A stretch of 64,000 nt of DNA, taken from NCBI RefSeq assembly GCF_010994095.1, contig NZ_WJYO01000005.1, positions 1 through 64,000 on the forward strand. The letters run 5' to 3'. Each line of letters starts with the position of its first letter. Within the stretch, counting starts at the first letter, position 1. Below are positions 8,787 to 17,919 of this stretch, in pieces. Made by a program: the position numbers and the translations under genes. Below the pieces are notes generated by a model that was not told the DNA's origin, did no database searches, and worked only from the letters and a program-made list of their open reading frames with translations. Origin of the DNA: Mumia xiangluensis (GTDB lineage Bacteria > Actinomycetota > Actinomycetes > Propionibacteriales > Nocardioidaceae).

Positions 8787-8830
8787 GATCCAGTGGATCA
8801 GCCCGGGGCGGATCTGCCCCTGGTTGATCC
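8787..8830. promoter_or_regulatory. Dyad-rich region between methyltransferase end and clpP start
   Basis: It holds two overlapping symmetries. GATCCA-G-TGGATC is at 8787-8799. A hairpin pairs GGATCAGCCCGGGGC (8795-8809) with GCCCCTGGTTGATCC (8816-8830) at 13 of 15 positions around a 6-nt loop. The hairpin could terminate the upstream methyltransferase gene. The short palindrome lies about 30 nt before clpP, where an activator could bind. No U tract follows. Confidence 0.5.
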
Positions 8831-8856
8831 GCTGACAGCAGCGGCGTGGCGCGGGG

Positions 8857-9600
8857 TCAGACCCGCGCCGTCACCACCAGGTCGAGGGACTCTGCCAGGT
8901 CGGCGGCTTCCCCCTCGCGCACGTCGAAGTCGTCGGTCGACACCGAGCGGACGACGTCGGCGACGGTCGTCGGCCAGAGCTCGTACGGGCCGGCGATCTG
9001 CGCGTCGACCAGCGAGCCGTGCTCCACCTCCCAGTCCGCGAGCCGTGCGCCGTGGTGCAGACCGGCCAGCGTCGTGACCGTCGCGTGCGCGGCGACGAGG
9101 TCGCGCAGCTGTTCGGGCTCGAGCTCCTTGGGGTGGTAGATGTTCCCCGGCGGGAACGTCAGCGTGTTGGGCGTGCTGATCACGAGCGTGCCGCCTGGCC
9201 GCAGCACGCGGGCGCACTCGGCGACGAAGGCGTCCTGGTTCCACAGGTGCTCGATCGTCTGCAGGCTCACGACGACGTCGAACGACGCGTCGGCGTACGG
9301 CAGGGCGACGAGGTTGCCGCGCACCACGCGGACGTCGGGGTACGCCGTACGGACGTGGCCGGTGGCGTACGCGTCGTAGTCCAGCGCGACCAGCGACGCC
9401 GCGTCCTGCTGAAGCAGGTCGGCCCCGTAGCCCTCGCCGCAGCCCGCCTCGAGCACCGCTCGTCCACGCACTACGTCACGAAGGGACTCGTACACGACCT
9501 CGTGGCGACGGAACCAGTAGTTCTCGTGCCAGATGCCCGGCACCGTCCGCTCGCCGGTGATGATCATCTGCGGCGGCGTGCTGCCCTCGTCGCTGCTCAC
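8857..9600 (-). CDS. Rv3030-like SAM-dependent methyltransferase
   Basis: The 247-aa protein has motif I LEAGCGEGYGADLL, the segment SLQTIEHLWNQDAFV and VISTPN. The N-terminal GERTVPGIWHENYWFRRH is the signature I recall from M. tuberculosis Rv3030, which lies beside fixAB (etfBA) and is assigned to the methylglucose lipopolysaccharide locus. The same neighbour, etfBA, follows here at 10474. The substrate is probably a glucan or glycolipid, but this is inferred from the relative. The GH57 branching enzyme and glycosyltransferase partners (Rv3031, Rv3032) are not in this window. The start at MSSDEG is the farthest reasonable one. Confidence 0.85.
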   Translation of the reverse strand: MSSDEGSTPPQMIITGERTVPGIWHENYWFRRHEVVYESLRDVVRGRAVLEAGCGEGYGADLLQQDAASLVALDYDAYATGHVRTAYPDVRVVRGNLVALPYADASFDVVVSLQTIEHLWNQDAFVAECARVLRPGGTLVISTPNTLTFPPGNIYHPKELEPEQLRDLVAAHATVTTLAGLHHGARLADWEVEHGSLVDAQIAGPYELWPTTVADVVRSVSTDDFDVREGEAADLAESLDLVVTARV

Positions 9601-9644
9601 GCCCCGAAGCGTAGGTCCACGAGCAAGGGATCACGAGCCAGGGG

Positions 9645-10133
9645 TCAAGCGCCGGGGTCGCGGACCGCGCGGTCGGCGGTGCCGGAGACGAGGGACGCGA
9701 TCACGATGACGATCAGGACTCCGACGGCGGCGCTCGCGACCTGCTCCTCGAGCTCGGCGTCGATGGTGAACGGCAGGACGCCGACGATGACGGTCACGAG
9801 CGTCATGATCCAGCCGAAGAAGAGCCGCGGCCGCGGGGTCGTCAGCAGCAGCAGGTGCATCAGCGCCGTGGCGAGGAGGGCGGCGCCGAACGCCAGGGCG
9901 GCGTACGGGATCGTCGAGGCGACGTCCCACCTGCCGCCGCCGGACGGCACGAGGACGGCGATGTCGAAGACACCCCGGCAGACGAGGAGGCCGACGACGG
10001 CGGCAAGACCTGCCACGACGGCGGTCGCGACACCGCCTGCCCAGAGCCTGCCGGCGTTGACCGACAGTCCGCTGGGGGTGTTGGACTCGGGTACAGGGTC
10101 GGGCTGGCCCATCGGGGGTTGCTGGTACGACAT
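9645..10133 (-). CDS. DUF6069-like small membrane protein
   Basis: The 162-aa product has a short Pro/Gln-rich cytoplasmic start and four hydrophobic segments (about residues 29-51, 65-87, 94-113 and 130-150), with a charged loop FTIDAELEEQ before the last. The pattern resembles the DUF6069 membrane proteins of actinobacteria. The start MSYQQPP is chosen because AGGAGG lies 4 nt upstream; an earlier ATG at 10148 has no such site. It diverges from etfB across about 340 bp. Function is unknown. Confidence 0.7.
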   Translation of the reverse strand: MSYQQPPMGQPDPVPESNTPSGLSVNAGRLWAGGVATAVVAGLAAVVGLLVCRGVFDIAVLVPSGGGRWDVASTIPYAALAFGAALLATALMHLLLLTTPRPRLFFGWIMTLVTVIVGVLPFTIDAELEEQVASAAVGVLIVIVIASLVSGTADRAVRDPGA

Positions 10134-10225
10134 CACGCCTCCTGGCATGCCGGGTGCCCGTCACGCTACCGCGCCAGGGCCCCCGGTGGGGGTCGCCGCG
10201 GCTGGCTCGTCCGGTATGACCGGTT

Positions 10226-10351
10226 GTCCGTAGAACGGACCAGGCGGAAGGGCGTCTCGGAGCGTGCCCTACCCTCAGGGAGTGTGACGGCGAAGCCGTG
10301 TGACCCACGCCACCCGTCGCGATCTCGTCAGCGAGGTTACCTGTCGGTAAC
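10226..10351. promoter_or_regulatory. Two palindromes in the etfB upstream region
   Basis: The gap 10134-10473 has no gene. It contains GTCCGT-aga-ACGGAC (10226-10240) and GTTACC-tgtc-GGTAAC (10336-10351), both perfect 6-bp arms, of the size bound by TetR or GntR dimers. They sit 234 and 122 bp before etfB. The regulator is not identifiable from this window. Confidence 0.5.
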
Positions 10352-10473
10352 GTGGCGGTAGCGGGATCGTCCACGGTCCCGGCACACTCGCAGCCGCCCT
10401 CGGCTGCCGCGACGCGCGTCCCGTGCGAGCGCCGTGTACGGAAGTCGATTCCACAGGAGGGCCCGAGAAGGCC

Positions 10474-11253
10474 ATGAACATCGTCGTCTGTGTGAAGTAC
10501 GTACCGGACGCTACGGCGGACCGGTCCTTTGACTCGTCGGACAGCACCGTTGACCGTGAAGGCGTCGACGGACTGCTCTCCGAGCTCGACGAGTACGCCG
10601 TCGAGCAGGCCCTGCTGGCCGCCGAGGACGGCGATGGCGAGGTGACCGTGCTGACGGTCGGCCCGGCCGACGCTGCCGACGCCGTCCGCAAGGCCCTCCA
10701 GATGGGTGCCGACAAGGGCGTCCACGTCGAGGACGACGACATCGCCGGCTCCGACGCCGTCGCGACGTCGCTCATCCTCGCCAAGGCCCTGGGCACCCTC
10801 GAGTACGACCTCGTGTTCTTCGGCATGAGCTCGACCGACGGCACCATGGGCGTCGTCCCGACCATGGTCGCCGAGCGCCTCGGCCTTCCGGCCGTGACCT
10901 ACGGCTCGGAGATCACCGTCGACGGCTCCACCGTGACCGTGCGCCGTGACGGCGACGTCGCCACCGAGACCATCACCGCCACCGCGCCTGCGGTCGTGTC
11001 GGTGACCGACCAGTCCGGCGAGCCGCGCTACCCGTCCTTCAAGGGCATCATGGCGGCCAAGAAGAAGCCGGTGGAGGACCTCACCCTGTCCGACCTCGGC
11101 ATCGATGCGTCCGAGGTCGGTCTCGGCGCAGCCTGGACCAAGGTCCTCTCGTTCGCGCCGCGCCCGCCGCGCAGCGCCGGCGAGATCGTCACCGACGAGG
11201 GAGACGGCGGCACCAAGCTCGCCGAGTTCCTCGCGTCGAAGAAGTTCGTCTGA
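10474..11253 (+). CDS. etfB: Electron transfer flavoprotein beta subunit
   Basis: EtfB (FixA) forms a soluble heterodimer with EtfA that carries electrons from acyl-CoA and related dehydrogenases to the quinone pool. The 259-aa length is normal. It starts with the family MNIVVCVKYVPD. The AMP-binding region includes FFGMSSTDGTMGVV and the family signature region SGEPRYPSFKGIMAAKKKP. GGAGGGCCCGAGAAGGCC precedes the ATG, giving a plausible ribosome site. etfA follows 13 nt later, so the pair is an operon. The neighbouring enoyl-CoA hydratase fits a role in beta-oxidation. Confidence 0.97.
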   Translation: MNIVVCVKYVPDATADRSFDSSDSTVDREGVDGLLSELDEYAVEQALLAAEDGDGEVTVLTVGPADAADAVRKALQMGADKGVHVEDDDIAGSDAVATSLILAKALGTLEYDLVFFGMSSTDGTMGVVPTMVAERLGLPAVTYGSEITVDGSTVTVRRDGDVATETITATAPAVVSVTDQSGEPRYPSFKGIMAAKKKPVEDLTLSDLGIDASEVGLGAAWTKVLSFAPRPPRSAGEIVTDEGDGGTKLAEFLASKKFV

Positions 11254-11266
11254 GGAGCAACGACTG

Positions 11267-12223
11267 ATGAGTGAGATTTTCGTTCTCGTCGACCACGTCG
11301 ACGGCACCGTCCGCAAGACCACCGGTGAGCTCCTGACGCTCGCCCGTCGTCTCGGCACCCCGTCGGCCGTGTTCATCGGCTCCGGCGCCGACTCGGCGCA
11401 GGCCTACCTCGCCAAGTTCGGCGCGGAGAAGGTCTATGTCCTCGACGCCCCCGAGCTCACCGAGTACCTCGTCGCCCCCAAGGCCGAGGCGCTCGCCGAG
11501 CTCGTCTCCAGCAAGCAGCCCGGCGCGGTGCTGATCTCGTCCTCTGCCGAGGGCAAGGAGATCGCCGGCCGTCTCGCGATCAAGACCGAGTCCGGTCTGA
11601 TCACCGACGCGGTCGACGTGCGTGCGGGTGGCGACGGCGTGGAGACCACGCAGTCCGTCTTCGCCGGCAACTTCACCGTCGAGGCGACTGTCACCAAGGG
11701 CACTCCGATCGTCGCGGTCAAGCCGAACTCCGCCGCTCCCGAGGAGTCGCCGGCCGCCGGTGCCCTCGAGCCGGTCTCGGTCACGATCTCCGACGCCGCC
11801 AAGACGGCGAAGATCACCGACTCCAAGCCGCGTGCGGCCACGGGTCGTCCGGAGCTGACCGAGGCAGCGATCGTGGTCTCGGGTGGCCGTGGCACCGGTG
11901 GCGACTTCTCGCAGGTCGAGGCGTTCGCCGACTCGCTCGGTGCGGCCGTGGGCGCCTCGCGCGCCGCGGTCGACTCCGGCTGGTACCCGCACAGCTTCCA
12001 GGTCGGCCAGACCGGCAAGACGGTCTCGCCGCAGCTGTACGTCGCCAACGGCATCTCCGGGGCGATCCAGCACCGCGCCGGCATGCAGACCTCCAAGACG
12101 ATCGTCGCCGTCAACAAGGACGAGGAGGCGCCCATCTTCGAGCTGGTCGACTTCGGCGTCGTCGGTGACCTCAAGGAGGTCCTCCCGCAGGCGACCGACG
12201 AGGTCAACAAGCGCAAGGGCTGA
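11267..12223 (+). CDS. etfA: Electron transfer flavoprotein alpha subunit
   Basis: EtfA (FixB) holds the redox-active FAD of the heterodimer. The 318-aa protein has the N-terminal ETF domain and the conserved C-terminal FAD-binding domain: VSGGRGTGGDFSQVEAFA, GASRAAVDSGWYPHSFQVG, QTGKTVSPQLYVANGISGA and VAVNKDEEAPIFELVDFGVVG. The start has GAGGAG 9 nt upstream, overlapping the etfB stop. A hairpin follows about 60 nt after the stop and probably ends the etfBA transcript. Confidence 0.97.
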   Translation: MSEIFVLVDHVDGTVRKTTGELLTLARRLGTPSAVFIGSGADSAQAYLAKFGAEKVYVLDAPELTEYLVAPKAEALAELVSSKQPGAVLISSSAEGKEIAGRLAIKTESGLITDAVDVRAGGDGVETTQSVFAGNFTVEATVTKGTPIVAVKPNSAAPEESPAAGALEPVSVTISDAAKTAKITDSKPRAATGRPELTEAAIVVSGGRGTGGDFSQVEAFADSLGAAVGASRAAVDSGWYPHSFQVGQTGKTVSPQLYVANGISGAIQHRAGMQTSKTIVAVNKDEEAPIFELVDFGVVGDLKEVLPQATDEVNKRKG

Positions 12224-12281
12224 TCTGTCTGCAGCCTGCTCGACGCCGTACGGCCCTCACGGGCCTCCCTGCGGCGCAAAG

Positions 12282-12313
12282 CCGCCACGTCTCCCGCGAG
12301 GGGGGCGTGGCGG
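12282..12313 (+). terminator. Hairpin after etfA
   Basis: CCGCCACG (12282-12289) pairs perfectly with CGTGGCGG (12306-12313) around a 16-nt loop, 58 nt past the etfA stop. There is no U tract, as is usual in high-GC actinobacteria. Confidence 0.6.
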
Positions 12314-12428
12314 TTCGGCGTTCCTGCCGGGATTCCCGGACCTCCGGGATGCCGCCCGCCCCCGCGTGGTGTCCGGTTTGAGACGGTCTGATAGAACTCT
12401 GTCACGATCACAGGGCCTCGTGGTTGTA

Positions 12429-12444
12429 ACACTTCGGTAAGTGT
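12429..12444. promoter_or_regulatory. Perfect palindrome upstream of the peptide ABC operon
   Basis: ACACTT-CGGT-AAGTGT is a perfect 6-bp inverted repeat 94 nt before the substrate-binding protein start. The rest of the 12224-12537 gap holds the etfA terminator, low-complexity GC sequence and AGGAGG just before the ATG. The palindrome could be an operator or a small 5' leader hairpin. Confidence 0.5.
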
Positions 12445-12537
12445 CTGCGCCCTTCCCTGTTCTGGTCGATGATCCCGAGCAACCATGGGTCCGCGGAAGT
12501 ATTTCTGCGAGTTCCCAACACAATCAGGAGGATTCCC

Positions 12538-14166
12538 ATGCGACTCTCCCGGCGTACTCGCCTTGGAGGCGTGGCGCTGCTCGCCGCGATCGGACTGACA
12601 CTGTCCGCGTGCGGCGGCGGCGGGGGAGATGATGACAACGAGTCGAGCTCCTCGACCGATGCCGTCATCACCGCTCGTACCACCGAGCCTCAGAACCCGC
12701 TGGTTCCGCAGGCCACCAACGAGGTCGGCGGCGGCAACGTCATCGATCTGCTCTACGCGGGTCTCATCACCTACAAGGACGATGGGTCGCAGGAGCTCGA
12801 GGTCGCGGAGTCGATCACGTCCGACGACAACCTGACCTGGACCGTCAAGCTCAAGGACTGGACGTTCAGCGACGGCACGCCGGTCACGGCGAAGTCCTTC
12901 GTCGACGCGTGGAACTACGGCGCGCTGAGCACGAACGCGCAGAACGCCTCGTACTTCTACTACCCGATCAAGGGTTACGAGGCTGTCCAGGAGGAGAACC
13001 CGACCGTCAAGACGATGGAGGGTCTGAAGGTCGTCGACGACAAGACCTTCACCATCGAGCTGAACCAGCCCGAGTCGGACTTCCCGCTGCGCCTCGGCTA
13101 CTCGGCCTACTACCCGCTGCCGGAGTCGGCCTACGCCGACATGAAGGCCTACGGTGAGGCCCCGGTCGGCAACGGCCCGTACAAGCTCGACGCGTGGGAG
13201 CACAACAAGGAGCTGCGCCTCGTCCCGAACGGGGAGTATGACGGCGCTCGCAAGCCCCAGAACGGCGGCGTGACCTTCGTGGTCTACACCGACACCGACG
13301 CGGCTTACACCGATGTTCAGGCCGGCAACCTCGACGTCCTGGACACCGTCCCGGACAGCGCGCTGCAGACCTTCCAGGACGACGACTCGGTCCAGGCGAT
13401 CACCGCTCCGGGCTCCGTCCTCGGTGCGTTCCAGTTCCCGAGCGACCTGCCGGGCTTCACCGGTGAGGCCGGCGCTCTGCGTCGCAAGGCCGTCTCGATG
13501 GCCCTCAACCGCGAAGAGCTGACCGAGAAGCTGTTCTTCGGCACCCGCACCCCGGCGAGCGACTTCAGCGCGCCGCCGATGCCGGGCTGGACCGACGAGA
13601 TCCCGGGCAACGAGGTCCTCGAGTTCAACGCCGACGAGGCCAAGAAGCTCTGGGCCGAGGCCGAGGCCATCGAGCCGTGGGGCGACAAGAAGCTCCTGAT
13701 CGCGACGAACACCGACGGTGCCGGCAACAAGGCCTCCGTCGACGCGATGTCGAACCAGATCAAGAACACCCTGGGCATCGACGCCGAGCCGAAGTACTAC
13801 GCCACGTTCGACGAGTTCCTCGACGACCGTGACAACAACAAGACCGGTGCGCTGTTCCGCGCCGGCTGGCAGCCGGACTACCCGTCGATCTCGAACTACC
13901 TCGGCCCGATCTACGGCACCGGAGCGGCTTCGAACGACGGCAACTACTCCAACCCGGAGTTCGACGCCGCGCTGACCAAGGCTGCGGGCGCGACGTCCGA
14001 CGAGGACCGTTACCAGGACTTCGTCGACGCGCAGGCGATCCTCATGGAGGACATGCCGGGTCTGCCGATGTGGTACACCGACGGGACGGGCGCCGCTGCA
14101 ACGGGCGTCGAGAACGTCAAGTTCAACTGGCAGGGCGTGCCGATCTACCAGAACATCACCAAGTAG
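12538..14166 (+). CDS. Peptide/oligopeptide ABC transporter substrate-binding lipoprotein
   Basis: The 542-aa protein is an SBP_bac_5 (OppA/DppA class) lipoprotein. It has an n-region RLSRRTRLGG, a hydrophobic stretch and lipobox LSAC with Cys at residue 22, then a Gly/Asp/Ser-rich tether. Family segments include WTVKLKDWTFSDGTPVTAKS, RRKAVSMALNREEL and MPGLPMWY near the end. It captures peptides outside the membrane for the permease encoded downstream. AGGAGG lies 6 nt before the ATG. A very strong hairpin separates it from the permease genes, which commonly lets the binding protein be made in excess. Confidence 0.95.
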   Translation: MRLSRRTRLGGVALLAAIGLTLSACGGGGGDDDNESSSSTDAVITARTTEPQNPLVPQATNEVGGGNVIDLLYAGLITYKDDGSQELEVAESITSDDNLTWTVKLKDWTFSDGTPVTAKSFVDAWNYGALSTNAQNASYFYYPIKGYEAVQEENPTVKTMEGLKVVDDKTFTIELNQPESDFPLRLGYSAYYPLPESAYADMKAYGEAPVGNGPYKLDAWEHNKELRLVPNGEYDGARKPQNGGVTFVVYTDTDAAYTDVQAGNLDVLDTVPDSALQTFQDDDSVQAITAPGSVLGAFQFPSDLPGFTGEAGALRRKAVSMALNREELTEKLFFGTRTPASDFSAPPMPGWTDEIPGNEVLEFNADEAKKLWAEAEAIEPWGDKKLLIATNTDGAGNKASVDAMSNQIKNTLGIDAEPKYYATFDEFLDDRDNNKTGALFRAGWQPDYPSISNYLGPIYGTGAASNDGNYSNPEFDAALTKAAGATSDEDRYQDFVDAQAILMEDMPGLPMWYTDGTGAAATGVENVKFNWQGVPIYQNITK

Positions 14167-14183
14167 GTCGCACACCACCGCAT

Positions 14184-14235
14184 GCAGGGCACGCGGGGTC
14201 AGCGCCGTCACGGCGCTGCCCCCGCGTGGCCCTGC
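14184..14235 (+). terminator. Strong hairpin between binding protein and permease genes
   Basis: GCAGGGC, CGCGGGG and CAGCGCCG pair with CGGCGCTG, CCCCGCG and GCCCTGC around a 3-nt loop, giving a stem of more than 20 bp with small bulges. It lies 17 nt after the binding-protein stop. It is either a partial terminator or an RNA-stability element. Confidence 0.7.
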
Positions 14236-14303
14236 GCGGGTCAACGGCACCCGACCGGTGCCCGAGGCCTGATACCTTTTAACCATCCCGTAGGAGGCCA
14301 CTG

Positions 14304-15230
14304 ATGTGGTGGTATGCCGCGCGGCGCATCTTGCAGACGATCCCCGTCATCCTCGGGTCGACGCTGCTCATCTACGCGCTCGTCTTCCTTCGTCCGGGTG
14401 ACCCGATTCGTGCGATCTTCGGCGACAAGCCCGTCTCCGACTCCGTCATCGAACAGGTCCGGGCCCAGTACAACTTCGACCAGCCGTTCCTCCTCCAGTG
14501 GTTGCTCTTCCTCAAGGGCGCGATCACCTTGGACTTCGGCCAGTCGTTCACCGGTCGCGACGTGAGCGACCTGGTGGCCGAGGCGTTCCCGGTGACCATC
14601 AAGCTCGCTCTCATGGCCCTCGTGATCGAGGCCGTCCTCGGCATCGTCGCCGGCACGATCGCCGGCCTCCGCAAGGGCAAGCTCTTCGACTCGACGATGC
14701 TCGTCACGTCGCTGCTCGTGATCGCGGTCCCGATCTTCGTCTTCGGCTTCGTCATGCAGCTGATCTTCGGTGTGAAGCTGGGGTGGTTCCCCCCGACGGT
14801 GGGCGGCAACACCTCCTTCTACAACCTGTTGCTACCAGCGATCGTCCTCGCCCTGGTGTCCTTCGCCTACATCGTGCGGCTGACACGGACCTCGGTCGCG
14901 GGCAACCTCACCGCGGACCACGTCCGGACGGCGCGCGCCAAGGGCCTGTCCGAAGGCGTGGTCGTGCGACGGCACGTGCTGCGCAACTCGCTCATCCCGA
15001 CCGTGACCTTCCTCGGCGCCGATCTCGGTGCCCTCATGGCGGGCGCGATCGTGACGGAGGGCATCTTCAACATCCCGGGGATCGGCAACCTCGCGTTCAA
15101 CGCGATCAAGCGCGGCGAGACGCCGACCATCGTCTCGGTGGTGACGATCATGGTGCTCGTCTACGTGCTCACCTCGCTGATCGTCGACCTGCTGTACGCC
15201 TGGCTCGACCCAAGGATCCGTTATGCCTAA
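14304..15230 (+). CDS. ABC transporter permease (DppB/OppB type)
   Basis: The 308-aa inner-membrane permease has an N-terminal helix (residues about 9-29), the family segment LRPGDPIRAIFGD, five further hydrophobic stretches and the coupling EAA loop near DHVRTARAKGLSEGVVVRRH. It forms a heterodimeric channel with the next gene product for peptide import. TAGGAGG is 6 nt upstream of the ATG. It overlaps the following permease gene by 8 nt. The hairpin at 14184-14235 separates it from the binding-protein gene. Confidence 0.95.
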   Translation: MWWYAARRILQTIPVILGSTLLIYALVFLRPGDPIRAIFGDKPVSDSVIEQVRAQYNFDQPFLLQWLLFLKGAITLDFGQSFTGRDVSDLVAEAFPVTIKLALMALVIEAVLGIVAGTIAGLRKGKLFDSTMLVTSLLVIAVPIFVFGFVMQLIFGVKLGWFPPTVGGNTSFYNLLLPAIVLALVSFAYIVRLTRTSVAGNLTADHVRTARAKGLSEGVVVRRHVLRNSLIPTVTFLGADLGALMAGAIVTEGIFNIPGIGNLAFNAIKRGETPTIVSVVTIMVLVYVLTSLIVDLLYAWLDPRIRYA

Positions 15231-16197
15231 GCCCACGCTCCCGGGGCAGGAGCGCTACGTCGCCCCGATCGACGAGACGCCGCTCGCGGCGGTCGACTCC
15301 GTCCAGGTGGACGAGGCGCCGGCCAGCCAGTGGAAAGAGGCGTGGAAGCAGCTCCGCAAGAACCCGATGTTCTGGGTGTCCTCCGTGCTGCTCACGATCC
15401 TCACGATCATCATCATCGCGCCCGGCCTGTTCACCAACGCCGACCCGCGCTTCTGCGAGCTCAGCAACAGCCTGGGCCCCGCCGAGGCCGGCCACCCGTT
15501 CGGCTTCGACAAGCAAGGGTGCGACGTCTGGGCTCGGACGCTCTACGGAGCGCGAGCCTCGGTCGCCGTCGGCGTGCTGACGACGCTGGTCGTGGCGCTC
15601 CTCGGCGGTCTCACCGGCGCCCTCGCGGGCTTCAAGGGGGGTCTGTCCGACACGTTCATCTCCCGTGTCAGCGACATCTTCTTCGCTATCCCGCTGCTGC
15701 TGGCCGCGATCGTCTGCCTCTCGGCCGTCAACAACTGGTTCCCCGACCGTGGCTTCTGGGGCGGCGTGCTCGCGGTCGTCGCGGCGCTGGGACTCTTCGG
15801 CTGGCCGCAGATCACCCGCATCATGCGCGGGTCGGTCCTCGAGGTGAAGAACTACGAGTTCGTCGACGCGGCGCGAGCGATCGGTGCGAGCAACCAGCGC
15901 AACCTGTGGCGCCACATCGTCCCGAACGCGATCTCGCCGGTGATCGTGACGTCGACGGTCTCGCTCGGTATCTTCATCGTCGCCGAGGCGACGCTCTCGT
16001 TCCTCGGACTGGGGCTGCCGTTCTCGGTCGTCTCCTGGGGCAACGACATCAGCTCGGCGCAGGAGCTCGTTCGTTCGGGCACCTCGCTCAACGTGATGTT
16101 CGTCCCGGTCACCGCGCTCGTCCTCACCGTGCTCAGCTTCATCCTGCTCGGTGACTCCGTCCGCGATGCCCTGGACCCGAAGGCGAGGAAGCGATGA
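15223..16197 (+). CDS. ABC transporter permease (DppC/OppC type)
   Basis: The 324-aa permease has an N-terminal OppC_N region with a membrane helix (about residues 50-70), the segment GHPFGFDKQGCDVWARTLYG, typical of DppC proteins (where it reads HPLGTDxxGRD), and the EAA loop YEFVDAARAIGASNQRNLWR. The product ends with [10 protein letters not shown], standard for the family. Overlaps on both sides (8 nt with the upstream permease gene, ATGA with the ATPase gene) show tight translational coupling. Confidence 0.95.
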   Translation: MPKPTLPGQERYVAPIDETPLAAVDSVQVDEAPASQWKEAWKQLRKNPMFWVSSVLLTILTIIIIAPGLFTNADPRFCELSNSLGPAEAGHPFGFDKQGCDVWARTLYGARASVAVGVLTTLVVALLGGLTGALAGFKGGLSDTFISRVSDIFFAIPLLLAAIVCLSAVNNWFPDRGFWGGVLAVVAALGLFGWPQITRIMRGSVLEVKNYEFVDAARAIGASNQRNLWRHIVPNAISPVIVTSTVSLGIFIVAEATLSFLGLGLPFSVVSWGNDISSAQELVRSGTSLNVMFVPVTALVLTVLSFILLGDSVRDALDPKARKR

Positions 16198-17900
16198 GCC
16201 TGCAGCCCCTCCTCGAGGTCCGTGACCTCGACGTCTCCTTCTACTCCGACAAGAAGGCCATCCCCGCCGTGCGCGGCGCGAACCTGACCGTCTACCCGGG
16301 TCAGACCGTTGCCATCGTCGGCGAGTCGGGGTCAGGCAAGTCGACGACCGCGCACGCGATCATCGGCCTGCTCCCCGGCACCGGCAAGATCGTCGGCGGC
16401 GAGATCATCTTCGACGGCAAGGACATCGCGCACTCGAGCAAGAAGGGCTTCCAAGCCCTGCGCGGTGACCAGATCGGCCTGGTCCCGCAGGACCCGATGA
16501 CCAACCTGAACCCGCTCTGGCGGGTCGGGGACCAGATCAAGGAAGCACTGGTCGCCAACGACATCGCCAAGGGCAGCGATGCCGACCGTCGGGTGCTCGC
16601 CCTCCTCGAGGAGGCCGGTCTCGGCGATGTCGAGCGCCGTGCACGCCAGTACCCGCACGAGTTCTCCGGCGGTATGCGGCAGCGTGCCCTCATCGCGATG
16701 GGTCTGGCGGCGCGTCCGAAGCTCCTCATCGCCGACGAGCCCACCTCGGCGCTCGACGTGACGGTGCAGAAGCAGATCCTCGACCACCTCGACGGGCTCA
16801 CCGACGAGCTCGGCACGGCGGTCCTGCTCATCACGCACGACCTCGGCCTCGCTGCCGAGCGTGCCGACCACATCGTCGTGATGTACCGAGGCTCGATCGT
16901 GGAGTCGGGTCCGGCGCTCGAGATCCTCAAGAACCCCGAGCACCCGTACACGAGGCGGCTCGTCTCGTCGGCCCCGTCGATCGCGTCCCAGCGGCTCTCG
17001 TCGGTCAAGGCGCGCGAAGAGGTCCGTCAGCAGGCGGTGCAGACCGCAGGCGAGATCGCGGCCGAGATCGCCACCGCAGAGGGTGTCGTCGGCAAGGGCG
17101 AGAACGAGATCATCGTCGTCGACGGCCTGACGAAGGTCTTCATGCTGCCGGGCGACCGGCCGTGGCGGAAGACCGAGCTCCGCGCTGTCGACGACGTCAG
17201 CTTCTCGCTGCGTCGCGGCACCACGACAGCCATCGTGGGCGAGTCCGGCTCGGGCAAGTCGACGGTTGCGCGGATGGTTCTCGGGCTCCTCAAGCCGACG
17301 GCCGGCACGGTCCTGTTCGACGGGTACGACACCGCGCAGCTGAAGGGGAAGCGCCAGATGGCGCTGCGTCGGCAGATGCAGCCGGTGTTCCAGAACCCGT
17401 ACGCCTCGCTCGACCCGATGTACTCGATCTACAAGTCCATCGAGGAGCCGCTCGAGACGCACAAGATCGGTTCGGCGAAGGAGCGCGAGGCCAAGGTTCG
17501 CGACCTGCTCGACAAGGTGTCGCTGCCGACCTCCTTGATGCGCCGCTACCCCAACGAGCTGTCCGGTGGTCAGCGTCAGCGTGTCGCGATCGCGCGTGCT
17601 CTGGCGCTCGAGCCGGAGGTCGTGGTCCTCGACGAGGCCGTGTCCGCGCTCGACGTGCTGGTCCAGGCTCAGATCCTGGAGCTGCTCAACGACCTTCAGG
17701 CCGAGATGGGTCTGAGCTACCTGTTCATCACGCACGACCTCGCGGTGGTCCGCCAGATCGCCGACGACGTCCTCGTGATGCAGAACGGCAAGGTCGTGGA
17801 GGCTGCGAGCGTCAACGAGGTGTTCGACAACCCGGGCGAGAGCTACACGCGCAGGCTGCTCGACGCGATCCCAGGACGGGATCTGCTCACGACCGCCTGA
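16194..17900 (+). CDS. Fused dipeptide ABC transporter ATPase (DppD-DppF)
   Basis: The 568-aa protein joins two complete ATPase domains. Domain 1 (about 5-265) has Walker [10 protein letters not shown], signature SGGMRQR and Walker [13 protein letters not shown]. Domain 2 (about 305-565) has [16 protein letters not shown] and [12 protein letters not shown]. The conserved Walker B glutamate is present in both. Each domain ends in an oligo_HPY-like peptide-transporter tail ([25 protein letters not shown]). It powers uptake through the two permeases. Fusion of the two ATPases is common in actinobacteria. ATGA overlap with the permease gene couples translation. A multi-branched hairpin follows the stop. 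Confidence 0.96.
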   Translation: MSLQPLLEVRDLDVSFYSDKKAIPAVRGANLTVYPGQTVAIVGESGSGKSTTAHAIIGLLPGTGKIVGGEIIFDGKDIAHSSKKGFQALRGDQIGLVPQDPMTNLNPLWRVGDQIKEALVANDIAKGSDADRRVLALLEEAGLGDVERRARQYPHEFSGGMRQRALIAMGLAARPKLLIADEPTSALDVTVQKQILDHLDGLTDELGTAVLLITHDLGLAAERADHIVVMYRGSIVESGPALEILKNPEHPYTRRLVSSAPSIASQRLSSVKAREEVRQQAVQTAGEIAAEIATAEGVVGKGENEIIVVDGLTKVFMLPGDRPWRKTELRAVDDVSFSLRRGTTTAIVGESGSGKSTVARMVLGLLKPTAGTVLFDGYDTAQLKGKRQMALRRQMQPVFQNPYASLDPMYSIYKSIEEPLETHKIGSAKEREAKVRDLLDKVSLPTSLMRRYPNELSGGQRQRVAIARALALEPEVVVLDEAVSALDVLVQAQILELLNDLQAEMGLSYLFITHDLAVVRQIADDVLVMQNGKVVEAASVNEVFDNPGESYTRRLLDAIPGRDLLTTA

Positions 17901-17919
17901 GCGGAGCGACTGCCTCTGG

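Noticed and set aside
11434-14301. 955-residue antisense open frame opposite etfA and the binding protein
   Set aside because: Runs across two real genes and the gap between them; no recognisable domain or ribosome site.
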